Assembly: GCA_023411715.1 (NCBI GenBank) | Contig: JAEYOM010000156.1 | Span: 1-14,432 of the forward strand | Direction of reading: 5' to 3' | Source of the DNA: Bacillota bacterium | Lineage (GTDB): Bacteria; Bacillota; Clostridia; Acetivibrionales; DTU013 | Length of the DNA: 14,432 nucleotides | In this document: positions 6,436 to 14,432 of the stretch, piece after piece | Layout: the number at the start of each line of letters is the position of its first letter | Position numbering within the stretch: the stretch's first letter is position 1 | The notes under the pieces: model-generated | Databases searched by the model: none | What the model was told of the DNA's origin: nothing | What the model saw: only the letters and a program-made list of their open reading frames with translations | Made by a program: the position numbers and the translations under genes

Positions 6436-8445
6436 ATGAAAAAATTCCTGGCTTTACTGATTGCCCTGTCAATACTTACTCTTACGCTGACAGGTACGGC
6501 TCTGGCAGCAAGCAGCGACGTGCCGCAGGCTTCGCCGTATTATAACGCCGTCTCACGCGTGACCTCACTCGGCCTGATGGACAATATAACCAATAATGCT
6601 TTTAAACCGAACGATGCAACGACGCGCGAGCAGTTTGCCAAGCTGATCGTGATGGCTGCAGGCCTCAGCGATACCGCCGATTCCATGAAGGGCTCCACTA
6701 TATTTTCCGATGTACCTGCAAATGGTGAAAATAACGGTTATATCAATCTTTGCCTCAGTAAAGGCTACATGGCGGGACTGGCCGACGGCAGGTTCCACCC
6801 TTCCGATGCGGTGACATATGCGCAGGCTGTTACCGCAATGATCAGGGTGCTCGGCTACACCGACGCCGATATACCGGGCACATGGCCTAAAAACTACATG
6901 GAGAAGGCGAAAGCGCTCGGTCTTGCAGTCAACGGTCAGCTGACCGCCGCTTCAAAGGTGCCGAGAGGCGTCATGGCCCAGATGCTTGACGTTCTGCTCG
7001 ACACCAATGTAAAGGCAGGGAATGCACAGGATGCTTCAAAGACGCTGGCTGAAGCTTCGGGCCTCACGGCTGCCGGTATGTATACCGTCTACAGCAAGCC
7101 TGTGGTGTATTATAAAGCAGACGTAGTCAGTTCAAAGCTTGGAGGTATTGATCTGAGCGGAAAGCTGAATATAGTAAGGAATTCCGTGGACAACAGTACG
7201 AACCCTGTAACCGTGACCAACGGCGAGGCTATAAAACAAGGGGATATACAGGATTTCAACATATTATACCAGGTGTCTGACAAATCCGGTAAGAACAAGT
7301 ACGTACTGGTTATTGATAATAAGGTCACGGGAACAGTAACAGGCATCCTGCCAGATAAAAATGCCCCGCAGAAGGTAGAAATCGATGGCAAGGCATACGA
7401 ACTCGACAAGAACTTCGATACTTCCAAGCTTACCGGAGCCAATTCGTTCAGCCTTGACGACGGAGTGACGCTGATGCTTGGCTACGACGGCAAGGTGGTC
7501 GATATCCAGGAAGCCCTGTATTCGGATAATTCGAGCTTTGCGTTCGTCATGAACTATACCAGCTACAAGTCTGTTGACAGCAGTGATTACGGAATCACGA
7601 AGTATACGGTGAAACTTCTGATGTCAAACGGTTCGGTAAATACTTTCGACTGCAATACGAGCCCAGTGGCGCTGAAGGGGAAACTCGTCGCATTCAGTAA
7701 AAATTCTGATAAATCGGTATCGCTGAAAGAAATGAATTATACGACGCCCGGCGAAGTCAATATCAATAAGGATAGCAGGAAGATATACTCGAATGACGAC
7801 ATATATGGGAACGACATTGCCGGCAACGTAAAAATATTCAATTACTTGTCGAATGATGATCAACTGGACGCGCAGGCCGAGATAATGAGCTGGTCCGATC
7901 TGCCTTCAGGCAAGCTGCAGTCGGGCACGACCCTGTTCTTGAATAAAACAGGCGATTTTGAAGATGTAAATTTGATTTTACTTGACAATATATCGGGGAA
8001 ATATTATCAGATGGGTGTCGTCAAGTCAGTCAGATCCAATACTTTTACCGCTACCGACGCGACCTCATATACTTTTACCATTGTAATCAACGGAAAGGAT
8101 TATACTTATACTTCGGTCGGCAATGATTACGGTATCAGCGTGGGCTCTGTAGTAAGAGTCAGCATATCGGGCAATTCGGTAAACAACCTGCTCGAGGTCA
8201 GAAACCCCGACACCCAGTCAAATATGATACAGGCTGTCGATAAGGACAGGATCAGGGTCAACAGCCGGACATACACGTTTACCGGCGACAAGCTTATATA
8301 TCTTGCCGATCCTGATGGAAACGTAAGAGTCATCGACGCCTCGCAGCTCAGGACCGACGCGATGTATGCGAATGTTTCGGTATTTACCGACATCGACTAT
8401 GCTTCGGGTGGCAAAGCCGAAATGATCATTGTCAAGACCTATTAA
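6436..8445 (+). CDS. Secreted S-layer-homology (SLH) domain protein with unknown C-terminal region, 669 aa
   Basis: A clear signal peptide (MKKFLALLIALS... with an ALA-A cleavage site near residue 24) is followed by three SLH modules at about 32-78, 88-140 and 145-195 (landmarks: FKPNDATTREQFAKLI; YMAGLADGRFHPSDAVTYAQ; AASKVPRGVMAQML). SLH triplets bind pyruvylated secondary wall polymers and hold proteins at the cell surface. The remaining 470 or so residues are rich in beta-forming Val/Thr/Ser/Asp stretches, with no catalytic motif that I recognise. They could be a structural S-layer or surface-adhesion region. An in-frame ATG 19 codons upstream (6379) exists, but GGAGGT at 6424-6429 lies six bases before the ATG at 6436, which also gives the proper signal peptide. 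The gene is followed by a strong terminator. No functional tie to the exporter upstream is proven. Confidence 0.92.
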   Translation: MKKFLALLIALSILTLTLTGTALAASSDVPQASPYYNAVSRVTSLGLMDNITNNAFKPNDATTREQFAKLIVMAAGLSDTADSMKGSTIFSDVPANGENNGYINLCLSKGYMAGLADGRFHPSDAVTYAQAVTAMIRVLGYTDADIPGTWPKNYMEKAKALGLAVNGQLTAASKVPRGVMAQMLDVLLDTNVKAGNAQDASKTLAEASGLTAAGMYTVYSKPVVYYKADVVSSKLGGIDLSGKLNIVRNSVDNSTNPVTVTNGEAIKQGDIQDFNILYQVSDKSGKNKYVLVIDNKVTGTVTGILPDKNAPQKVEIDGKAYELDKNFDTSKLTGANSFSLDDGVTLMLGYDGKVVDIQEALYSDNSSFAFVMNYTSYKSVDSSDYGITKYTVKLLMSNGSVNTFDCNTSPVALKGKLVAFSKNSDKSVSLKEMNYTTPGEVNINKDSRKIYSNDDIYGNDIAGNVKIFNYLSNDDQLDAQAEIMSWSDLPSGKLQSGTTLFLNKTGDFEDVNLILLDNISGKYYQMGVVKSVRSNTFTATDATSYTFTIVINGKDYTYTSVGNDYGISVGSVVRVSISGNSVNNLLEVRNPDTQSNMIQAVDKDRIRVNSRTYTFTGDKLIYLADPDGNVRVIDASQLRTDAMYANVSVFTDIDYASGGKAEMIIVKTY

Positions 8446-8476
8446 TCTGCCCCAAAATACACATTGATCGGAAAGG

Positions 8477-8521
8477 GACGCTTCCGGCAGGACAATTTGC
8501 CCGGAAGTGTCTTTTTTTTTT
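8477..8521 (+). terminator. Rho-independent terminator after the SLH gene
   Basis: GACGCTTCCGG (8477-8487) pairs with CCGGAAGTGTC (8501-8511) over 11 bp, with one G-U, around a 13-base loop. Ten T residues (8512-8521) follow. It begins 31 bases after the SLH stop codon and separates that gene from the acs operon. Confidence 0.92.
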
Positions 8522-8620
8522 ATGGTGCGTCCAGGAAGCCGGACCGCACTTGCCGGCGCACTTGCGATTTTAACAGGCTTTGATCAAAAAATAATAAGTA
8601 TTTTATATAAATTATAATTT

Positions 8621-8649
8621 TTTACAATAGGTGATCCGGCTGATATTAT
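8621..8649 (+). promoter_or_regulatory. Promoter of the DUF3786-cooC-acsA-acsB operon (sigma-A type)
   Basis: TTTACA (8621-8626) and TATTAT (8644-8649) are separated by exactly 17 bases; each differs from consensus at one position. An A/T-only stretch (8583-8623, apart from a few bases) lies just upstream and could act as an UP element. Transcription would start near 8656, leaving about 50 bases before the ATG at 8709. A second, poorer pair is TTGATC (8580-8585) with TATATA (8604-8609). Confidence 0.6.
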
Positions 8650-8708
8650 ACAATGAGAATGGGCCGTTCTGAGGATGGCCTGAGAGCCTGTTCAAGGGGT
8701 TTGACCTG

Positions 8709-9413
8709 ATGGGATATGAAATGGAGACTGAATCCAACATCGTAAAGGGATATACGGACGCTTACGGAAAAGCGTGCAAAGAGCTGGCTCTTGGCAGGAC
8801 TGACGAAATATGCATGAATGCGGCGGTCACCTGTAATGAAACTGAAAATGCATACAGTGTCAGGTATCTGAACAAAAATTACAGTATAAATGCAATAACC
8901 GGAGAAGTCGGTCTGTATGGTTCGGAGGATGAAGTTCCGATTACTGTAAGGGTATTGCTCCTGCATTACCTGATAAATTCGGGAAACAAGCCATTGACCG
9001 GCAATATGATATCCTTCAGGGATCTAAAAAACGGAGCGTCGATCTATTATCCGGCTTTCCGTAAAAGGGCCGTAACGCCGCTGGTAAAGGCGTTTGGATC
9101 CGACATTGAAAGGTTATATGAGTGTTCTGCAATACTGAACGGCGAGAAAGAAAAGTATGGCAGTGCAAGCGCTACGATAAGGGTGCTACCGATGGTACCC
9201 GTGACATTCGTCCTATGGAAGGGCGATGAAGAGTTTGAAGCCTCGGGGAACATCCTGTTCGACTCGTCTGTTGAAAATTTTCTATCTGCGGAAGATATAG
9301 TATATGCCGGCAGTTTTGGAGTATATGAACTGATACGGTTGAAAAATGTTATTTTTAGCGATGCTAAAAGAGAAAAAGCGGGGTGGCGTGATGAAGATAG
9401 CCGTATCAGGTAA
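8709..9413 (+). CDS. DUF3786-like protein of the CODH/ACS operon, 234 aa
   Basis: I recognise the general pattern of DUF3786, a family of unknown function common in anaerobes and often encoded beside corrinoid or CODH/ACS genes. The landmarks are YSVRYLNKNYSINAITGEV, a LLHYLINSGNKPLTGNMISFRDLKNG block (about residues 85-110), and a late PMVPVTFVLWKGDEEFEASGNILFD block (about 161-185). No signal peptide or membrane segment is seen, so it should be cytoplasmic. Few cysteines are present and no Cys cluster, so nothing suggests an Fe-S centre. AAGGGG (8694-8699) lies nine bases before the ATG. The 3' end overlaps the start of cooC by 23 bases, which implies coupled translation and supports a role connected with CODH maturation or operation; that role is inference. 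The name DUF3786 is from memory of the family pattern and not from a search. Confidence 0.75.
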   Translation: MGYEMETESNIVKGYTDAYGKACKELALGRTDEICMNAAVTCNETENAYSVRYLNKNYSINAITGEVGLYGSEDEVPITVRVLLLHYLINSGNKPLTGNMISFRDLKNGASIYYPAFRKRAVTPLVKAFGSDIERLYECSAILNGEKEKYGSASATIRVLPMVPVTFVLWKGDEEFEASGNILFDSSVENFLSAEDIVYAGSFGVYELIRLKNVIFSDAKREKAGWRDEDSRIR

Positions 9414-10146
9414 GGGCGGCACAGGCAAGACGACGGTTTCAGCCAATCTGGCAAAGCTTTTTGCGCAAGAAGGCCGCAAGGTGTACGCGGTCGATGCGGA
9501 CCCGGACAGTAGCCTGGGCCTGAGCCTTGGGATCGATGAAAAAGGGCTCGAAAAGATAAGGCCGCTCATCGAGATGGAGGAATTGATCGGCGAAGTTGCC
9601 GGGGACGGCGCTTTTTATACGCTGAACCCGCCTGTGAACGATATTGTTGAACAGTTCAGCATAGACGCGAACGGGATCAGATTTTTACGCATGGGTGGCG
9701 TGAAAAAAGGCGGCACCGATTGTTACTGCCGCGAAAACACGTTTTTAAGAGCCGTCGTTAATTCACTGCTGCTTGAAACAAAGGATGTCGTCATACTGGA
9801 TATGGGAGCAGGGATTGAGCATCTCACGCGCGGGACAGCGCAGGGCGTGGATCTGATGCTGATAATAACAGAGCCCGGAATATCGAGCGTCCAGACTGCA
9901 AGGATTGTAGAAAAGCTGGCCCGTGAGGTATCTGTGAAGGATATCCGATTTATCGCCAACAAGATCAGGAACGAGAGGGAGGAAGCGTTTATCCGCAGCA
10001 ATTTCAACGGGAATGAGCTCCTCGGCATGATACATTTTGACGAAGGCATCGCGGATAAAGCTATGGGTGCGCCGCGGACCGCAAGTGCGGCAGCGCCGGA
10101 CAATACTGAAATAGAAGAACTGCTGAAATACATTACGGCATTATAA
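9391..10146 (+). CDS. cooC: CooC-type nickel-insertion ATPase for CODH, 251 aa
   Basis: CooC is a MinD/SIMIBI-class ATPase that delivers nickel to the C-cluster of carbon monoxide dehydrogenase in the cytoplasm. Visible motifs are the deviant Walker A GKGGTGKTT (7-15), switch region VDADPDSSLG (34-43), Walker B VVILDMGAG (133-141) and the family-specific Cys-x-Cys metal-binding pair (C111, C113 in DCYCREN) that bridges the dimer. IANKIRNE (188-195) supplies the nucleotide-base-binding segment. Length matches known CooC proteins. The reading frame extends 15 codons further upstream, but the glycine loop belongs at the N-terminus, so I place the start at 9391, just after a G-rich site (GGGGTGG, 9380-9386). 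It overlaps the DUF3786-like gene by 23 bases. acsA, its probable client, begins 165 bases downstream. Confidence 0.95.
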   Translation: MKIAVSGKGGTGKTTVSANLAKLFAQEGRKVYAVDADPDSSLGLSLGIDEKGLEKIRPLIEMEELIGEVAGDGAFYTLNPPVNDIVEQFSIDANGIRFLRMGGVKKGGTDCYCRENTFLRAVVNSLLLETKDVVILDMGAGIEHLTRGTAQGVDLMLIITEPGISSVQTARIVEKLAREVSVKDIRFIANKIRNEREEAFIRSNFNGNELLGMIHFDEGIADKAMGAPRTASAAAPDNTEIEELLKYITAL

Positions 10147-10163
10147 GGTTCGGCTAAAATATT

Positions 10164-10270
10164 ACTTCCGCTTCTTTTATGGAGAATGGAGCGGACTGGT
10201 CGCAAGCTTCGCTTGCTGCTCGCCCATGCAGCCTGGTTAGCGAAGTTTTCCGGAAAAGATTAGCGGAAGT
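10164..10270 (+). repeat. Folded inverted-repeat region between cooC and acsA
   Basis: ACTTCCGCT plus TCTTTT (10164-10178) pairs with AAAAGA plus AGCGGAAGT (10254-10270, two T bulged): a 15-bp interrupted stem enclosing 75 bases. Inside, GCAAGC (10202-10207) pairs with GCTTGC (10211-10216) around a three-base loop, with GAGC/GCTC outside it (10189-10192, 10218-10221). A competing helix CTTCGCT (10207-10213) with AGCGAAG (10239-10245) excludes that inner hairpin. No T run follows, so it is not a simple terminator. It could be an intercistronic structure that sets the ratio of cooC to acsA mRNA, a processing site, or a dispersed intergenic repeat. It ends 41 bases before the acsA start. Confidence 0.55.
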
Positions 10271-10311
10271 TATGTTTTAACGATGCCTAAGTCAGACTGG
10301 GGGAAAAAGCG

Positions 10312-12288
10312 ATGGCAACAGAGCAAACAGACTGCAAAAACTGCAGGACGGTCGATCAGGCTGCGGCGCAGATGCTTGAAGCAGCTGTGGCTGCGAGTGT
10401 TACGACGGCCTGGGACAGGTACAAGGCACAGCAGCCCCAATGCAAATTCGGCAATACCGGGGTATGCTGCAGGATATGCATACAGGGACCCTGCAGGATA
10501 ATACCGACAAAACCCGGCCAGGATAAGGGCATATGCGGGGCAAACGCCTATACTATAGTTGCAAGAAACCTTGTCCGCTACATAGCGGGAGGCGCTTCGG
10601 CGCATTCGGACCACGGCAGGGAGATCGCGTATACGCTGCTGCATACCGCCGAAGGCCACGCGCCGGATTATAAGATCACCGACAAAGGCAAGCTCCTTAA
10701 GGTGGCTGAAAAGGTCGGCGTTCCCACAGAAGACAGAAAAATCGAGGATATTGCCAGGGACGTAGCGATAAAAGCTCTCGAGGACTTCGGAAAATACGAC
10801 TCCGAGCCCTGCACCTGGCTTACCGTCAATATAGATGATGAAAGAAAGCAAAAATTCAAACATACCACAATTGCGCCTGCTTCCATAGACAGGGCGGTAG
10901 TTCAGCTGCTGCACCAGACGCATGTGGGCACCGACGCCGATCCGGTCAATATCATTTTCGGCGGTCTACGGGCTGCTCTCGCAGATTTCGTGGGCATGAG
11001 CCTGGCTACCGATCTTACGGATATCCTGTTCGGAACTCCGGCGCCTGTCGTTACCGAAGCAAACCTCGGCGTTCTCGACGCGGAAAAGGTAAATATCGCT
11101 GTACACGGCCATAACCCGCTGCTTTCGCAGATGGTGGTGCACGCGGCCAGAAAACTCGAAGACGAGGCAAAAGCAGCAGGAGCAAAGGGAATAAACCTCG
11201 TTGGCATCTGCTGTACGGGAAATGAAGTCCTGATGCGTGAAGGCATTCCGACCGCGGCTAACTTCGGCTCGCAGGAACTTGCCATAATGACGGGGGCGCT
11301 CGATACCATGATCATGGACGTTCAATGCATAGCTCCCGGAGTAAAGGACCTCTGTAACTGTTTCCATACCCATCTCGTGAGCACATCAGCCATATCCAAA
11401 GTCCCCGGCTCATATCACATCGCATTCAACAAAGCTACCGCGAAGGACGATGCAATAAAGATAGTAAGACATGCTATAGAATGCTATAAAAAGAGAAAGC
11501 CAGAATTGGTCAATATACCGAAATTCAAAAAGCAGGTCATAGGCGGCTTCAGTTTTGAAGCGCTGATGGACCTGTTTGCAAAGGTCAACCCCGATTCGCC
11601 GATAAGCATTCTCAACGAAGCTGTATTGAGCGGCGAGATCAAGGGAGTCTGCGCATTTGCCGGCTGCAACAACCAGAAGGTCGTACATGATTACGCTGCT
11701 GTCGAGATCGCAAAGGAACTGGCAAAGAACGATGTGTTCCTTGTTTCGACAGGCTGTGCCGCGGGCGCGTTTGCAAAATCGGGACTGCTCTCGTCCGAGG
11801 CCGTCGATGCATATGCCGGCCCGGGATTAAAGAAATTTATAAAGAGGCTCGAAGAAAAATCGGGGCTGAAAGCCGGGCTTCCGCTTGTATTCCATATGGG
11901 CTCCTGCGTGGATAACAGCAGGGTCGAAGCCCTGTGGACCGCCATGGCTGAACAGCTTGGCGTTACCGTGCCTCAGCTCCCGTTCGTGGCGAGCGCTCCC
12001 GAAGCCATGTCCGAGAAGGCAATTTCGATAGGTTCATGGGTCATATCCATGGGTATACCCTGCCATGTTGGAGTATTGCCGCCGGTCGAGGGCAGCGATC
12101 TCGTTTATGGCGTTACCACACAGATCGCAAGGGATGTTTTCGGAGGATATTTCATATTTGATACGGAGCCCGCAAGCGCCGCCGCAAAGCTGCTCGAAAG
12201 GCTTGAAAAAAGAGCGTGGAAGCTCGGAATTCACCGCCGGACAGCAGATAAATACAACAGTGAAATGGCTAAAGTATATGAGGGATAA
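10312..12288 (+). CDS. acsA: Carbon monoxide dehydrogenase catalytic subunit (AcsA/CooS), 658 aa
   Basis: It catalyses reversible CO2 reduction to CO at the Ni-Fe-S C-cluster and, with AcsB downstream, supplies CO for acetyl-CoA synthesis. Cluster D/B cysteines are C44, C52, C53, C56, C61 and C75 (CKFGNTGVCCRICIQGPC...GICG). C-cluster ligands are H267 (HGHNP), C301 (ICCTGNE), C339 (VQCIAP), C452 (FAGCNNQ), C482 (TGCAAG) and C532 (GSCVDN). K569 (MSEKAI), H98 and H101 (AHSDHG) match the acid-base and proton-path residues. Compared, from memory, with the Carboxydothermus CODH-II numbering, the offset is a constant 5 in the N-terminal part and 6 afterwards, so no domain is missing. Length is normal. 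A G-run (from 10299) lies just before the ATG. acsB starts 14 bases after the stop. The adjacency to acsB argues for the CODH of the CODH/ACS complex rather than a stand-alone respiratory CooS. Confidence 0.97.
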   Translation: MATEQTDCKNCRTVDQAAAQMLEAAVAASVTTAWDRYKAQQPQCKFGNTGVCCRICIQGPCRIIPTKPGQDKGICGANAYTIVARNLVRYIAGGASAHSDHGREIAYTLLHTAEGHAPDYKITDKGKLLKVAEKVGVPTEDRKIEDIARDVAIKALEDFGKYDSEPCTWLTVNIDDERKQKFKHTTIAPASIDRAVVQLLHQTHVGTDADPVNIIFGGLRAALADFVGMSLATDLTDILFGTPAPVVTEANLGVLDAEKVNIAVHGHNPLLSQMVVHAARKLEDEAKAAGAKGINLVGICCTGNEVLMREGIPTAANFGSQELAIMTGALDTMIMDVQCIAPGVKDLCNCFHTHLVSTSAISKVPGSYHIAFNKATAKDDAIKIVRHAIECYKKRKPELVNIPKFKKQVIGGFSFEALMDLFAKVNPDSPISILNEAVLSGEIKGVCAFAGCNNQKVVHDYAAVEIAKELAKNDVFLVSTGCAAGAFAKSGLLSSEAVDAYAGPGLKKFIKRLEEKSGLKAGLPLVFHMGSCVDNSRVEALWTAMAEQLGVTVPQLPFVASAPEAMSEKAISIGSWVISMGIPCHVGVLPPVEGSDLVYGVTTQIARDVFGGYFIFDTEPASAAAKLLERLEKRAWKLGIHRRTADKYNSEMAKVYEG

Positions 12289-12302
12289 AGCGGAGGTTCG
12301 TT

Positions 12303-14432
12303 ATGGCAAATAATTTATTTAAGCAGGCATTTGACGGGGCAGTCATTGCGACAAGCTATGCCGAAATATTGTTGAACCAGGCGATAACGGAGTACGGCGC
12401 AGATATGCCCGTCTGCTATCCCGATACTGCGTACAAGCTTCCGGTCATAACCGCTTTGAGCGGAGAAGACGTAAAAACGCTCAATGACCTTGTTCCTGTG
12501 CTTAACAGAATCAGGACGACAAAAATAAAAGAGGATTACACGCTCGGAGGCGCGAAAGAAAGCGGTGAAGCCACCTTGTACGCAGCGGAGATCATCGAGG
12601 CATTGCGGTACCTGAACGGGCAGAACCCGCATGTGGCCCCCTGGACAGGCTTTCTGACGGACCCCGTACTGAGGAAGTTTGGAATACAGCTCGTCGACTT
12701 CACAATTCCGGGAGTTGCCGTCATCATTGGAAAGGCAAAGGACAGCAAGGCTGCGGCAAAGCTGATCAAGGAACTTCAGGGCAAGGGCATGATGCTGATG
12801 CTCTGCAATGAGATAATCGAACAGCTGCTTGAAGAAAACGTAAAACTCGGTATCGATTATATAGCGTTCCCTCTGGGGAATTTCACGCAGGCGATACATG
12901 CGATAAACTTCGCTCTCAGGGCAGGCCTGGCATTCGGCGGCATAGCCCCCGGCAGCAAGGAAGCTCAGCTCGATTACCAGAGGAGGCGCGTAAGGGCTTT
13001 CGTACTGGCGCTCGGCGAGCAGGACGAGGTCAGGATAGCAGCCGAATTCGGAGCGATTATGCTCGGGTTCCCTGTTATAACCGATCAGCCTATCGAGGAG
13101 GAAGTGCCCGACTGGTACGTATACGAGCCCGATTATGACAGGATAGTGCCTTATTCGCTCGAGCTCAGGGGCATTAAGCTTAAAATAGTGGATATACCTG
13201 TTCCGATAACCATCGGTCCCGCATTTGAGGGTGAAACGATCCGCAAGGCGGACGCGTATCTCGAGTTCGGCGGAGGCAGGACTACCGCTTTTGAACTTGT
13301 TAAAATGGTCGGCCCGGACGAAATCGAAGACGGGAGAGTTACCGTAGTAGGGCCTGAGATAGATGATGTGGAAGACGGCGCTAGGCTTCCGCTCGGTATC
13401 GTAATAAAGATCTACGGAAGGAAGATGCAGGAGGACTTTGAAGGAGTCCTCGAAAGAAGGGTCCATTACTTCATCAATTACGGTGAAGGTCTGTGGCATG
13501 TCGCACAGAGAGACCTGTGCTGGCTCAGAATCAGCAGGGATGCGCATGCAAAGGGCTTCAAAATCAGGCATTTCGGAGAGATACTCATTGCGAAGTACAA
13601 ATCGGAGTTCCCTGCGATCGTTGACCGTGTGGAGGTTACGCTGTACACGGGTAAGGACAAGGTCGAGGAACTAATAAAAACGGCCAGGGTTAGCTACGCA
13701 AAGAGGGATGAGAGGCTCAGGGGGCTTACCGACGAATCTGTCGGGGAATTTTATTCCTGCACGCTGTGCCAGTCCTTTGCTCCAAACCATGTCTGCGTCG
13801 TCACGCCTGAACGTGTCGGCCTCTGCGGCGCAGTAAGCTGGCTCGACGCAAAGGCATCCTATGAGATCACTCCGACGGGGCCGAATCAGCCTATTATAAA
13901 GGAATCGGCGTTGGATGAGCAAAAAGGTATATGGAAAAACGTCAACGATTTTGTCCTGACAGCCTCGCACAGGAACCTTGAGGAAGTCGCGCTCTATACG
14001 CTCATGGAGCTACCGATGACATCCTGCGGCTGCTTCGAAGCTATAATGGCGATAGTACCCGAGGCAAACGGATTGATGATAACTACTAGAGAACACACGG
14101 GAATGACGCCGTGCGGCATGACATTTTCAACACTTGCGGGTTCCGTAGGCGGCGGAGTGCAGTCTCCGGGCTTCATGGGCATCGGCAAGAGGTACATCAT
14201 AAGCAAAAAATTCATAAGGGCGGACGGAGGCATCGCAAGGATCGTCTGGATGCCCAAAGACCTGAAGGATATACTTCGCGACGATTTCATAAAGAGAAGC
14301 GTCGAACAGGGACTCGGTGAGGATTTCATCGATAAGATAGCCGACGAGACGGTCGGTACGACAACGGAAGAAATCCTTCCTTACCTTGAGGAAAAGGGAC
14401 ACCCGGCGCTGACGATGGACCCGCTGTTTTAA
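12303..14432 (+). CDS. acsB: Acetyl-CoA synthase (CO-methylating), CODH/ACS alpha subunit, 709 aa
   Basis: It joins CO from AcsA, a methyl group from the corrinoid Fe-S protein, and CoA to form acetyl-CoA, the last step of the Wood-Ljungdahl pathway. The A-cluster is complete: C486, C489, C498 and C508 (CTLCQSFAPNHVC...LCG) hold the Fe4S4 cube and bridge to the proximal nickel, and the Cys-Gly-Cys C575-G576-C577 holds the distal nickel. Each lies 20 residues before its counterpart in the Moorella enzyme (numbering from memory), and total length is also 20 shorter, so the difference is confined to the N-terminus. The N-terminal CODH-contact domain is present, which marks the bacterial form as opposed to the shorter archaeal subunit. 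GGAGG (12292-12296) sits six bases before the ATG. The TAA is the last codon of the window, so the gene is complete; acsC, acsD and acsE would be expected beyond. Confidence 0.97.
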   Translation: MANNLFKQAFDGAVIATSYAEILLNQAITEYGADMPVCYPDTAYKLPVITALSGEDVKTLNDLVPVLNRIRTTKIKEDYTLGGAKESGEATLYAAEIIEALRYLNGQNPHVAPWTGFLTDPVLRKFGIQLVDFTIPGVAVIIGKAKDSKAAAKLIKELQGKGMMLMLCNEIIEQLLEENVKLGIDYIAFPLGNFTQAIHAINFALRAGLAFGGIAPGSKEAQLDYQRRRVRAFVLALGEQDEVRIAAEFGAIMLGFPVITDQPIEEEVPDWYVYEPDYDRIVPYSLELRGIKLKIVDIPVPITIGPAFEGETIRKADAYLEFGGGRTTAFELVKMVGPDEIEDGRVTVVGPEIDDVEDGARLPLGIVIKIYGRKMQEDFEGVLERRVHYFINYGEGLWHVAQRDLCWLRISRDAHAKGFKIRHFGEILIAKYKSEFPAIVDRVEVTLYTGKDKVEELIKTARVSYAKRDERLRGLTDESVGEFYSCTLCQSFAPNHVCVVTPERVGLCGAVSWLDAKASYEITPTGPNQPIIKESALDEQKGIWKNVNDFVLTASHRNLEEVALYTLMELPMTSCGCFEAIMAIVPEANGLMITTREHTGMTPCGMTFSTLAGSVGGGVQSPGFMGIGKRYIISKKFIRADGGIARIVWMPKDLKDILRDDFIKRSVEQGLGEDFIDKIADETVGTTTEEILPYLEEKGHPALTMDPLF

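Noticed and set aside
9346..9390. Upstream ATG that would lengthen CooC by 15 residues
   Set aside because: The P-loop of this family begins a few residues after the initiator Met, and the extension has no family resemblance and lies deeper inside the DUF3786-like gene.
12315..13571. A 418-codon open frame on the minus strand
   Set aside because: It lies entirely antisense to acsB, whose frame encodes a fully conserved protein; the antisense frame reflects codon bias, with no recognisable product.
10312..14432. Possible novelty in the CODH or ACS active sites
   Set aside because: All cluster ligands are present at constant offsets from the well-studied enzymes, so both genes look ordinary.

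Overview
The window looks like chromosomal DNA from an anaerobic, Gram-positive, Clostridia-like bacterium with a Wood-Ljungdahl pathway. Evidence: strong GGAGG ribosome-binding sites, promoters of the TTGACA/TATAAT type, an S-layer-homology (SLH) protein, a LytR-CpsA-Psr (LCP) cell-wall ligase, and a bacterial-type CODH/ACS pair. The species cannot be told from the sequence. The left end (about 1-870) is visibly more AT-rich than the rest and carries an accessory-type gene.

Layout. (1) 1-695, minus strand: a small nucleotidyltransferase with a good promoter, followed by a tiny ORF and the start of another gene cut by the window edge. (2) 877-1890: an LCP-family membrane protein. (3) 1891-2290: a 400-base gap that is far from empty. 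It holds a 145-nt potential cloverleaf RNA (2001-2145: a long closing stem and three perfectly paired arms). This is followed by overlapping, mutually exclusive hairpins and a weak terminator-like hairpin just before the next gene. (4) 2291-6332: a tight three-gene operon for a MacAB/YknXYZ-type ABC exporter (adaptor, ATPase, FtsX-like permease). The adaptor is unusual: its lipoyl/barrel module is present twice, and a Gly/Ser/Pro/Gln repeat insert interrupts its C-terminal domain. (5) 6436-8445: a secreted SLH protein, closed by a textbook terminator at 8477-8521. (6) 8621-14432: a new transcription unit with its own promoter, encoding a DUF3786-like protein, the nickel-insertion ATPase CooC, the CODH catalytic subunit AcsA/CooS and acetyl-CoA synthase AcsB, which ends exactly at the last base of the window.

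The acs genes work together: CooC matures the nickel centre of CODH, CODH reduces CO2 to CO, and ACS joins CO with a methyl group and CoA to make acetyl-CoA. All metal ligands of the CODH B, C and D clusters and the ACS A cluster are present, so both enzymes look functional. The most interesting material that is not standard annotation is the structured leader of the exporter operon (2001-2246), the duplicated and repeat-bearing adaptor, and a folded inverted-repeat region between cooC and acsA (10164-10270).
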